NCBI GenBank assembly: GCA_949751835.1
Contig: CATKHK010000066.1
Coordinates: 186,001-250,000, forward strand
Direction: 5' to 3'
DNA from: Blepharisma japonicum
Taxonomy: Eukaryota > Ciliophora > Heterotrichea > Heterotrichida > Blepharismidae
DNA length: 64,000 nt
Shown here piece by piece: positions 12,099-20,424 of the stretch. The position numbers and the translations under genes are program-made. The notes below the pieces were generated by a model that worked only from the letters and a program-made list of their open reading frames with translations, had not been told where the DNA came from and made no database searches. Within the stretch, counting starts at the first letter, position 1. Each line of letters begins with the position of its first letter.

Positions 12099-12704
12099 TT
12101 ATCCAGACATCGATTCCATTTGAGGCAGTTTAATTTTTGCATTTTCTTGAGATATTTTATATGCAAGAGCAGTGTGTATTGAGCCTTTCCCGCTCGGACA
12201 GACTAGATTTTCTCGATCAGATAGATTAATTTTGGTATTTTCGTAAAACTTGCTAAGGTATTTCTGAGGAAAATCTTTTACTTCCCAAAAACTATTAGCG
12301 AAACATGTAAACCCATCCTTTTTGTTTAAAATAAAGTTGGGCAGTAGCTGTGGAGGCAGAGGCAACTTAGGAGTTTTTATGTTTTTCTTTTTAGGGATTT
12401 TGATTTTAATTACCATATCACTCTTTTGAGCAGGCTTTTTAGTCTCTTGCAGCAAGCTTAAGGCTTGAAGAGCAGTTTTTTCGTCAACTTGCTTATGCTT
12501 AATATATTTTATTTTCTTTTTGGTAGTTGCGCTTGTGTTTACTAAATTATTTGAAGCGGTCGTTGATTGAGAACAATCATCTATACATTTCATCAGTCCA
12601 AGATCATACTCTACTTCTTTTTTGCTTGCCTGATAGACACTTGTTTGAGACCTCGTTCTGTTTGTGAAATGACAATTTGGGAGTGTCTTAGCATTTTTGC
12701 TCAT
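12099..12704 (-). CDS. Hypothetical basic protein
   Basis: 201 residues, not recognised. Lysine-rich in the middle with a Pro-Leu run (P-K-L-P-L-P-P-Q-L-L-P, residues ~115-125); the C-terminal third is mixed and may fold. No signal peptide or membrane segment. Start ATG 12702-12704, stop TAA 12099-12101, all Trp codons TGG. The first ~36 codons and the upstream flank have a diverged second copy at 14012-14117 that is frameshifted and truncated, so this is the intact member of a segmental duplication whose far end carries the GH16 genes. Divergently arranged with the first GH16 gene, 379 bases apart. Confidence 0.65.
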   Translation of the reverse strand: MSKNAKTLPNCHFTNRTRSQTSVYQASKKEVEYDLGLMKCIDDCSQSTTASNNLVNTSATTKKKIKYIKHKQVDEKTALQALSLLQETKKPAQKSDMVIKIKIPKKKNIKTPKLPLPPQLLPNFILNKKDGFTCFANSFWEVKDFPQKYLSKFYENTKINLSDRENLVCPSGKGSIHTALAYKISQENAKIKLPQMESMSG

Positions 12705-13083
12705 GATAGTGTATATATTAAGATTAGAAGAGGTGAAAGGGATTAATGAGAACTTTTTATAAGCTTAATGAAGAATTCTACAACAAAGGGGAGTACATAA
12801 TAGACCATTATACAGCAATTTACTAATCCATTTATTCATGCAAAATAATTGAAGTCAACCTTTAGTCATATTTTCTGTTTTATAATGACTAAAAATATGT
12901 AAAAATAAAATATTTTTTATGATATCTATATAAATAGCAAGTTAAATTTTATCATTAATTTATAAGAAATAAATAAACTATTATTGCAAAAGATATTTAT
13001 TATCAGAAGGCTTTAAATTTATTATTTATGCTTTTATGTAAAAGTCTCTATATAATTAAATCACATTCATTAGTAGAAATAAA
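12705..13083. other. Divergent intergenic region (presumed promoters)
   Basis: Separates the divergently transcribed hypothetical gene (minus) and the first GH16 gene (plus). Much of it recurs at 14118-14570. AT-rich; no defined promoter element can be named from sequence alone. Confidence 0.5.
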
Positions 13084-13935
13084 ATGATGGCTGCTCTTTT
13101 AGTTTTAGCCCTGATATCAATATCAGCAGCAACTTACATCAATGTCCTCAATGATAATTTCCAAGATCTCAGCAACTGAATGGTAAATGTTATGCCTGGT
13201 GCAAATTCAGGAAATAATGAATGGGAATATTATACAGATAGCCCAAACAACGTTTATATTACCAAAGTCAACGGTCAAAACGCACTCATTCTCAAAGCAA
13301 TTCAAGAAAATTACCAAGGATATAGCTACACCTCTGGAAAAGTTACCTCAGTCCGTCCATGGGGTCCATATGGATTTTTCAACGTAAAAGCAATTGTTCC
13401 GAAAGGAAACGGCTTGTGGCCTGCGATTTGGCTATTACCACCAAACGGGCAAAGCATATATGGAGGTTGGGCTGCTTGTGGAGAAATTGATATTATGGAA
13501 ACTATATGCACAGGCACTGCTGGGTATTCAACTTTACATTTTGGAGGGGAATGGCCAAATAATGTTTCGACTCCTCCGAATAACCAATATCCGTTTACAG
13601 CTGACTGAAATAATGCTCACTGGTACGGAGTTGATTGGCAGCCTAATTATATGAATTTCTGGTATGATGCACAAGTAGTAAATGGAGTCATAACCGGAGG
13701 AAAATTGATAAGCAGCATTCCTTCAAGCACCTGGTATGCTACTAATACGAATGGGCAAAAATACCCAGGAAATGCTCCGTTTAATGTGCCTTTTAGCATT
13801 ATTCTTAACCTGGCTGTTGGTGGAAGCTGGCCTTGCTCAGTTTCTGGTTGCTGCAGTAATATAGCTGTGCCAGCTCAAATGACTATTTTTAACGTACAGA
13901 TTTGGGAAGTTGCACAGTCTGAAGACCAGCTTTAA
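13084..13935 (+). CDS. Secreted GH16 beta-glucanase (laminarinase-like), copy 1
   Basis: 283 residues. N-terminal signal peptide (A-A-L-L-V-L-A-L-I-S-I-S-A-A, residues 3-16) and a complete GH16 domain. The catalytic motif G-E-I-D-I-M-E (residues ~136-142) supplies the nucleophile and the acid/base Glu; the E-I-D-I-M-E form, with an extra Met, is typical of beta-1,3(1,3-1,4)-glucanases. Substrate-cleft aromatics W-P-A-I-W-L-L-P and W-Y-G-V-D-W are present. TGA=Trp in S-N-W (near 13179) and T-A-D-W (13606-13608). Likely secreted or delivered to food vacuoles to digest algal, fungal or bacterial glucans. ATG at 13084 followed by a second ATG. About 80% identical by eye to the copy at 14571, same length. 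Confidence 0.92.
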
Positions 13936-14011
13936 ATAAATCAATTTAATTGATAAAAAATTTAACAAAAATAATAATAATTAAGAGCAATCATTTATAT
14001 ATTATATTAGT

Positions 14012-14117
14012 CAAAGATCATGCTCTACTTCATTTTGCTTTCCTGATAGACACTTGTTTGAGACCTTGCCCTGCTTGTGAAATGCCAATTTGGGAGTTTC
14101 CTAGAATTTTTGCTCAT
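14012..14117 (-). pseudogene. Truncated, frameshifted copy of the 12099-12704 gene 5' end
   Basis: Matches the first ~36 codons of the hypothetical gene, including the flank just upstream of its ATG (TGATAGTGTATATATTAAG is shared). The matching ATG is at 14115-14117. A one-base deletion in an A run (AGCAAAATGAAG versus AGCAAAAAAGAAG in the intact gene) shifts the frame into TAG after about 30 codons, and homology stops near 14012. No longer a functional gene. Confidence 0.8.
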
Positions 14118-14570
14118 GATAGTGTATATATTAAGATTAGAAGAAACGAAACAAATGAATGATAACTTTCTATAAGCCTATTCTTAGGAGTCTACAACAA
14201 AGTAGTGCATAATAGACTATTAAAGCAGCATTTTACTAATTCACTTATTCATGCAAAATAATTTTAAAGGAACCTTTATCACACTTAATAAAATTCTCAA
14301 ATAAACATTTTAAAATAAATAAAATTTAAATTGCTAGGAGTTAGTCGATATTTTCTGCTTTTTTATGACTCGAAATTATAAAAATAAGATAATATTTATG
14401 ATTTCAATGTTAAGCTTTGGTTAAATAAAGCAGGCCAAATATGATCATTAATTTATAATAAATAAATAAATCATGGATTACAAATGATTAATAAAAACGT
14501 TTTAATTTTTTATTTATGCATTTTACGTAAAAGTCTTATATAAAAAATCATATTAATTTGGCGAAATAAA
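14118..14570. other. Intergenic, upstream of GH16 copy 2
   Basis: Diverged duplicate of 12705-13083, somewhat longer because of insertions around 14270-14340. Presumably carries the promoter of the second GH16 gene; no other gene seen. Confidence 0.5.
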
Positions 14571-15422
14571 ATGGTTGTTGCTCTTTTAATTTTAGCTCTG
14601 GCATCAATATCAGCAGCTACTTACATTAATGTCCTCAATGACACTTTTCAAGACCTCAGCAACTGAACAATAAATGTTGTAGGCATGGCCGCTTCAGGAA
14701 ATAAAGAATGGGAATATTATACAAACAGGCAAGTTAATGTAAATATTACCCAAGTCAATGGCCAAAACGCTTTAGTTCTCAAAGCAATTCAAGAAAGTTA
14801 CAAAGGCTACAACTACACCTCTGGAAGAGTTACCTCAGCCAGTTCATGGGGTCCATATGGTTTTTTTAATGTAAAAGCAATTGTCCCTAAAGGAAATGGT
14901 ATATGGCCTGCAATTTGGTTATTACCACCAAATCATCAAAGCATATATGGAGGCTGGGCCGCTTGTGGAGAAATTGACATTATGGAAACCATATGTGCAG
15001 AGACTGCTGGGTACGCAACTTTACATTTTGGAGGAGAATCGCCTAATAATGTTGCTGCTCCTTCGAATAACAAATATCCATTTACAGCTGACTGGAATAA
15101 TGCTCATTGGTACGGAGTTGACTGGCAGCCTACTTATATAAATTTCTGGTATGATGCTCAAATAGTAAATGGAGTCTTAACTGGCGGCACTTTGATAAAT
15201 AGCATTCCTTCAAGCACCTGGTATGCTACCAATTCAACAGGGCAAAGATACCCAGGAAATGCACCGTTTAATGTGCCTTTTAGCATTATTCTTAACGTGG
15301 CCGTTGGTGGAACCTGGCCTTGCTCGCATTCTGGTTGCTGCAGTAATATAGCTGTGCCAGCTCAAATGACTATTTTTAACGTCCAGGTTTGGCAAAATGC
15401 ACAGTCTGAGGAGCAGCTTTAA
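14571..15422 (+). CDS. Secreted GH16 beta-glucanase (laminarinase-like), copy 2
   Basis: 283 residues, colinear with copy 1 without gaps. Signal peptide (residues 3-16), G-E-I-D-I-M-E catalytic motif and all cleft aromatics are preserved. Changes cluster in the first mature ~60 residues and surface loops (for example G-T versus E-T after M-E-T-I-C), leaving the core intact. TGA=Trp occurs at S-N-W (14664-14666), while T-A-D-W is TGG here and TGA in copy 1, a direct within-pair demonstration that the two codons are interchangeable. Same predicted role as copy 1, possibly with shifted specificity. Start ATG 14571-14573; stop TAA 15420-15422. Confidence 0.92.
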
Positions 15423-15700
15423 ATTAATCAATTTGATTAATAAAAAAATTAACAAAAATAAAATTAGGTCATAAATATTACTTGAAAGATAAAAATTATG
15501 ACAAATATATCAATCGATAATTATCCTCTTTTGATGATAAAGTCTTTAACTCAATTTTCTTTAATAGCATTCATTCAGAGACTTTTATTGCAAATTTATC
15601 GTAAAAATAATGCACTCAATACTCTCTACAGCATAAGTATTTATTTCTATAATCACTAAAAAAGCATTTAAGATAGATTTTCTATTATCCTAATCTTAGT

Positions 15701-16144
15701 TTAGAAAATAGTGTAGAGCTTAGGATTTTTTCTAAACTGGCAAGAATAAAGGTTCGTCCAAGCTGGATGGCAATTCTCCCATGATTCAGCTTGTCTGAAA
15801 TAGCATTTCAGAAACAACTCTCTTGGATAAAGGCACTTTTGAGTTTCCTTCACAAATGCATTGGATGTTAAATCTTGCTCAGTTGGTTCTCTCCAGGAAT
15901 AGCAGTGATGCAGCTCCTCAAGCTTATTTTTGCATCTTTTATATAGATATTCATCTCCTTTAACAACTCCTTCCTCTACGCAATCTTTGAGCTCTTTATG
16001 GAAATACCCGCAATAATTCCAAGCATTCCCAAGATATCTGACTTCGTCATCAGTTGGTAGAACCGTATCCACAAAATTTTCTGCAACATGAGGCTTGATA
16101 GGCTCTTTCTCAGGACTAATATGTTCTTGAGGGTATCGATTCAT
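15701..16144 (-). CDS. Four-CX9C (double CHCH) protein, NDUFA8-like
   Basis: 147 residues with eight cysteines at 45, 55, 71, 81, 104, 114, 125 and 135: four exact C-x9-C pairs, i.e. two twin-CX9C (CHCH) domains. This architecture marks Mia40-imported proteins of the mitochondrial intermembrane space. A tandem double-CHCH layout is known in the complex I subunit NDUFA8, which is the best guess; another respiratory-chain accessory subunit is possible. No cleavable presequence, as expected for this import route. Start ATG 16142-16144; stop TAA 15701-15703. Trp codons are all TGG. Confidence 0.7.
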   Translation of the reverse strand: MNRYPQEHISPEKEPIKPHVAENFVDTVLPTDDEVRYLGNAWNYCGYFHKELKDCVEEGVVKGDEYLYKRCKNKLEELHHCYSWREPTEQDLTSNAFVKETQKCLYPRELFLKCYFRQAESWENCHPAWTNLYSCQFRKNPKLYTIF

Positions 16145-16211
16145 ATTTATTTGGGCAAAATTGACGAATAAAACAGTAGAAAATTATGTTAGGTTGATAC
16201 TTATTATACAA

Positions 16212-18263
16212 TTAGCCTTTTGAAGAAAACTGGTCCAGCTGGAATCTTGAAAGTGCTGTCTCATAATTTAGGGATTTAATTTGTTCTTTTAGAGATAATA
16301 GGCCAGCTTTTATGCCTTCTAAAGGATTTGTATCATTTAATTCAGAGACTCGCTTTTCTATGGCTTTGTTGAGGGTGTTTTCTTGTTCTTTTATTTTGTC
16401 AAATTCTTCACACTGTTGAGAAACTTTATTTCTCACATAATTTAATTTTCCTACTAATTCTTTCTTTTTTTGCATAATTAACTTCAGCTCATCTATATCA
16501 TTTTGGCAGAACTTTTGTATAGCTGCTTCACCTTTATTAACTCGTTCAAGCTCTTCTGTAATTTTATCAGTCATTTTTTCTAAATATTTCAAGTTCCCTT
16601 GAGTTACAAATTTTTGTACGTTGTGAAGAGACTCTATAAATTGTTGTATTCGGCTTTGCCAATCTTCTTCATATAAAGCAATATCTTCTTCTGCATAAAC
16701 CAGCTGGTTTTCAATTCTATTGACTTCTGCCATTCATTCTTCAGGTGATACTGAAGATTCCACAATACCCATTGCTATTTCATCTTCCTTTATAACGTTA
16801 TCAGATATATTTGTAGACTCAGTCCTTGGAAGTTCTTCATCTTCTTCTATTTGCTCGTTATATTTCATTATATTATCTTCATTGAAATCTGCATCAATTT
16901 CTTCAAATATTTCTTCACTTGAATTTGTGTCAATTTTGTATATTTCTTGGCCGTTCATTGTGGGAGCCAAAAACTTGAAATCTCGACGAATAAGTTCTTT
17001 ATTTAATAATTCGTTGATTAAATAGCAAACATTTTCACCATATCCTAGAGAAATTGATTGAAAAGTAACACTTTCTGGTATTTTTGCCCCAAAAGATCTA
17101 GCATCTGAGAGAATTTGTTTGGAAACTTCACTAGGATCAGCAAAAGAATCAAAATCCAAAACAGGGCCTAGAGGAGAACTGATTGGTCCTTTCCTCTTCT
17201 GCTTGCTGAACGACATTAATCAATTTGCCAGGTCATAACAATAAGCTAATTGAATTTGTGAATCTATTGGGTGGCAAAAATAAACCCTTGATACAGGCTG
17301 CCTTTTAAAAATTTTACAAAAATTATTTTCATAATCCAGCAGTTTTAATTTTTCATAAATATCGTCCATCACCAAAAATGGGTCAATTTTTGATTTTTTT
17401 GGGGCAGTTTTTGTATGAATTTCGCAGAGTTCGACGATTTGATCTATTGAAAGCCTGTTTTTTGGGTCAACTTGGATCATTGAGTTTACTAGCTGCCTTA
17501 ATTCTTCACTATATCTTTCTGGGAGAGGTGGAAATTCTCCTTTGTTAATAGTATTAAAAAGATCATATAAGCTCATTTTCTGATCATCTTGTTTAAATGG
17601 TGACCTCAAACAAGCCAGTTCATAAACTACGCACCCTAAGCTCCACACATCTGATTTCCAGTCATACCCATTCCCTTTCAGCACCTCAGGAGACATGTAA
17701 AGCGGCGTCCCTACCCTGGAAAACGCTTCAATAGTCTGGCTTGACAAGTACCTTCCTAATCCTAAATCTCCTAATTTCAATGAATTATCAGCCGAAATGA
17801 AAATATTTGCTGGCTTGAGATCTCTGTGCATGATTCTTTTATCATGCATGTGCTTTAGCGCTGAGGCTATTTGATACATATATTCTCAGATTTTGCTTTC
17901 CTCAATAGACGATTCCTCATTTTGTGCTCGCTTGATGACTCTTTTTAAATCCCCTTTTTCAGCTCATTCAATTGCAATTAAAAGTTCATTATCTGCAATA
18001 AAAGAATCAAGGTATTTGATGATATTTGGGTGGTTTAAGGATTCTAAGAGCCTGACCTCTTTAAGACATTTATCACGCTGAGCTGGGTCCATCATGTCAA
18101 AAATCTAAATAAAATTTACCTTGATCATTTTGAGAGCTACAGGAGTGTCGTCGCTGATTCGTTCGGCTTTGTAAACGATAGAAAATTTGCCTTGGCCGAT
18201 TGGCTTTATGACACGGAAGCCGTTGATTTCTCTTCCTGATATGTCCACTTCTTCATTTTTCAT
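16212..18263 (-). CDS. IFT57: NEK6/7-like kinase fused to IFT57
   Basis: One open frame of 678 residues. Residues ~16-275 are a NIMA-related kinase closest to NEK6/7: G-Q-G-K-F-S-I-V, V-A-L-K-M-I-K-I-F-D-M-M-D, L-N-H-P-N-I-I-K-Y, A-L-K-H-M-H, H-R-D-L-K-P-A-N, G-D-L-G, V-G-T-P-L-Y-M-S-P-E, S-D-V-W-S-L-G. From ~290 it continues into a full-length IFT57 (IFT-B subunit; 429 residues in human, ~385 here): F-L-V-M-D-D-I-Y-E-K-L-K-L-L, G-Y-G-E-N-V-C-Y, acidic middle, then coiled coil. The 15-nt intron GTAAATTTTATTTAG is at 18105-18119. TGA=Trp at 17220-17222 (A-N-W-L) and 16734-16736 (E-E-W) would break the gene in the standard code; no TAA/TAG lies between the halves. The IFT57 start homology begins before the first break, which argues for a true fusion. 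Confidence 0.88.
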
Positions 18264-18577
18264 TCTTTCAAAACTTTAATAAAAAGTTTGAAAAATTGCT
18301 AGATTAAGAAATTAAAGAATAAGTATTTGGTATAGAAAAAGTTTTCAAATTATGCATCATTAATTGGAAAATAGATGTTTATAAATAAAGTATGCAAGTT
18401 ATTTAGGCAGCTAAAGAAAATAATTAAATAATAAATTAGTTATTATTAAAATTTATAATAAATCTTTATGATATTAAAACATGGATTTATTTATTAAAAA
18501 ATTTTCCTAAAATCTTATTTCCTTAATTTCAAAAATTATTAAAACCAAAAATTTGCTGGTCCTTTTTAGCTGATAAA
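18264..18577. other. Divergent intergenic region (presumed promoters)
   Basis: 314 AT-rich bases between the NEK-IFT57 gene (minus) and the RRM protein gene (plus). No distinct element recognised. Confidence 0.5.
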
Positions 18578-19468
18578 ATGGAGGCTAAGACAAAGAACTG
18601 GGCTGACCACAACAGTGATTCATCCCACTCAGATCATGAAGCTCCAGCAGCTCCAGAAGCTAAAAAGTCATACCCTCCAAGAGAGCCCAGGCCACGCCAA
18701 GACCTCAACGAATACATTCAAAGCAAACAGCCTCCATACTATTTTAAGCTCATCAATATCCCTTACGTGTGCGACCAAGCTGCAGACATTCAAAGCTTTT
18801 TCGCAATTACGGACGAAGAGTTGTCAGAAAAAAAAGCAAGCATTAAAATGATCAATTTTGAAGGCAGATTTAAAGGAGTTGCCTATGTCAATGCATGGGA
18901 TTTAGAGGTCGCAACCAAAATTATCGCAAAAAACGAAAATGAGTTGAAAGGCAGAAAAATCGGAATTTTGGTCGAAACTAAAGGACCTTCAGAAGGAAGA
19001 GGAAACAGAGGAAACAGGGAACATAGAGGATATGACAGAAAACCTAGGGAAGGAGGCTGGAGAGAAGAAAACAAAGAAGGAGAAACCCAGCACAGACCTA
19101 GAGGTCATAGAGGTCCAAGAAGACCATATGGAGACAGAAACAGAGAAAGAGCCCACTTTAGAAATCAAGAACCAGCACAAGAACCAGTCCAAGAAGTCAA
19201 AAAAACTGAAGCCAATGATGATGTCTGGGGAGAAAGCGCTGGTATTGTAGAAAAACCACAAGTAGTACCTACAGAAACCAAGACAGAAGAGCCTAGACAA
19301 ATCAAAGAAAAGCCTTATAGACCAAAAGCATGGGGCGACAGCGGTGAAGCCACTGAAGTGTTATCAAAACCTTCCCAAGCCCCTCAAGAGGCGCCAAAAC
19401 ACTATGGTAGACCTTATGAGCGCAGAGGAAGATACAGAGGTAGAAGACCTAATAGAGATAGAGAATAA
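18578..19468 (+). CDS. RRM protein, eIF4B/eIF4H-like
   Basis: 296 residues. An N-terminal acidic/Ser tail is followed by an RRM (residues ~50-135) with R-N-P-2-like F-K-L-I-N-I-P-Y and R-N-P-1-like F-K-G-V-A-Y-V-N, ending G-R-K-I-G-I-L-V. The remainder is low-complexity, rich in Arg, Gly, Glu and Pro (R-G-N-R-G-N-R, R-P-R-G-H-R-G-P-R-R-P), ending in an R-G-R-R tail. The composition and layout match translation initiation factors eIF4B/eIF4H, which bind mRNA and stimulate the eIF4A helicase; a general RGG-box RNA-binding protein is the alternative. Conserved W-G (V-W-G-E-S, K-A-W-G-D-S) repeats recall eIF4B/4H-type tails. Stop TAA; no introns or TGA. Confidence 0.75.
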   Translation: MEAKTKNWADHNSDSSHSDHEAPAAPEAKKSYPPREPRPRQDLNEYIQSKQPPYYFKLINIPYVCDQAADIQSFFAITDEELSEKKASIKMINFEGRFKGVAYVNAWDLEVATKIIAKNENELKGRKIGILVETKGPSEGRGNRGNREHRGYDRKPREGGWREENKEGETQHRPRGHRGPRRPYGDRNRERAHFRNQEPAQEPVQEVKKTEANDDVWGESAGIVEKPQVVPTETKTEEPRQIKEKPYRPKAWGDSGEATEVLSKPSQAPQEAPKHYGRPYERRGRYRGRRPNRDRE

Positions 19469-19520
19469 TTTTATTTCTTTAATAATTCACACTACCATTT
19501 TAAGCCAATAATAAACTTTT

Positions 19521-20192
19521 ATGAGGTCAATTAAGGCTATCCTATTGGGCATGCCTTTAAGGGAATTCCAAGAATATATCCCAGTCATCTCAAGAGTCAA
19601 ACCTGGTGTTTTCAGTGAAGAAGATGGCTACAGAATGCAGAAATTGATGAAAAAAAATGTGCTACTTAAGCTTGTAAGTCTGCCCATCTCAGTGACAGCT
19701 GGCTATTTTATTCCAATTCCTGCCGATTTTACTTCACCTCTGCTAGCAAGAATAGTTACAACTTTCTTAGGCTACCGCATTTTGACTGTCCCTTATAGCT
19801 TACATACTTTTGAATTAATCAAAGAGCTAGTTAACAAATATGACTTGAAAAATAATCCTGAATTTCTGTACCCGTCTAGAGAAGAAAGAGCCAAAGAAAT
19901 TCATGATCGATTTGTGAAAGAATATGAAGAAGAAAAAGCTAAAAAAAAGGAAGGAGAACCAATAGAAACCTTTGAAGAGTTCCGTCAGAGAAAAGAAGAC
20001 GATTTTGAGAAATTAGTAAATGAATACCAAGCAGAAATGGAACAGAAGAAAGAGGAGGGAAGTAAAGAGACTTTTCGGGAGTTTTTAGAACGAAAGAAAA
20101 AAGAGGCAGCAGGTGAGTTGGAAGAAACGAAAGTCGAAATTAAGGAGAATATAGAAGAAAATAAGGTGAATACAGAAACAAAAAAGGATTAG
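19521..20192 (+). CDS. Membrane-anchored coiled-coil protein, unknown
   Basis: 223 residues, not recognised. Basic N-terminus, a hydrophobic region at ~48-95 (L-V-S-L-P-I-S-V-T-A-G-Y-F then L-L-A-R-I-V-T-T-F-L-G-Y) that could be one or two membrane segments, then a long charged, probably coiled-coil tail. Within the tail a ~38-residue unit repeats: E-G-E-P-I-E-T-F-E-E-F-R-Q-R-K-E and E-G-S-K-E-T-F-R-E-F-L-E-R-K-K-K. The basic N-terminus followed by hydrophobic stretches could suggest an organelle membrane; this is inference only. Starts 52 bases after the previous gene's stop, same strand. Stop TAG. Confidence 0.65.
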   Translation: MRSIKAILLGMPLREFQEYIPVISRVKPGVFSEEDGYRMQKLMKKNVLLKLVSLPISVTAGYFIPIPADFTSPLLARIVTTFLGYRILTVPYSLHTFELIKELVNKYDLKNNPEFLYPSREERAKEIHDRFVKEYEEEKAKKKEGEPIETFEEFRQRKEDDFEKLVNEYQAEMEQKKEEGSKETFREFLERKKKEAAGELEETKVEIKENIEENKVNTETKKD

Positions 20193-20424
20193 TTTTAATA
20201 TAAAATATGATGAGAATGAAGAAAGGGTAGTTATTGTTAAAATAAAATAATAGAAAATTATAGATATTTGAAAAATAAAATGTCCATTAATTTGCAGGCT
20301 CAAAACAATGCAAATAAAATTATTTATCTCAATTAATATGCAAAAAACATTTAAAGGCTTCTATTGTATAGCACAATTTCATTTTTTTTGATTGATTTTT
20401 CTATGCAAAACTCTTGTTCTAAAA

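Larger units (their letters stand above)
12596..13975. repeat. Tandem segmental duplication, unit 1
   Basis: Runs from inside the 5' end of the hypothetical gene, across the shared upstream region, through the whole GH16 gene and ~40 bases past its stop. It aligns by eye, in the same order and orientation, to about 14012-15460. The left break falls inside the coding sequence, which explains the truncated second copy. Confidence 0.85.
14012..15460. repeat. Tandem segmental duplication, unit 2
   Basis: Second copy of 12596-13975, directly adjacent in the same orientation. Holds the truncated gene end, a diverged intergenic region, the second GH16 gene and its 3' flank (the sequence after both GH16 stops is recognisably similar). 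Many substitutions and small indels in noncoding parts versus an intact GH16 frame indicate an old duplication with selection on the enzyme. Confidence 0.85.

Noticed and set aside
17214-17222. Reading IFT57 as a separate gene starting at the ATG at 17216
   Set aside because: The IFT57 N-terminal homology (K-L-K-L-L helix, around 17300-17370) lies upstream of that ATG in the same open frame, so starting there would truncate it.
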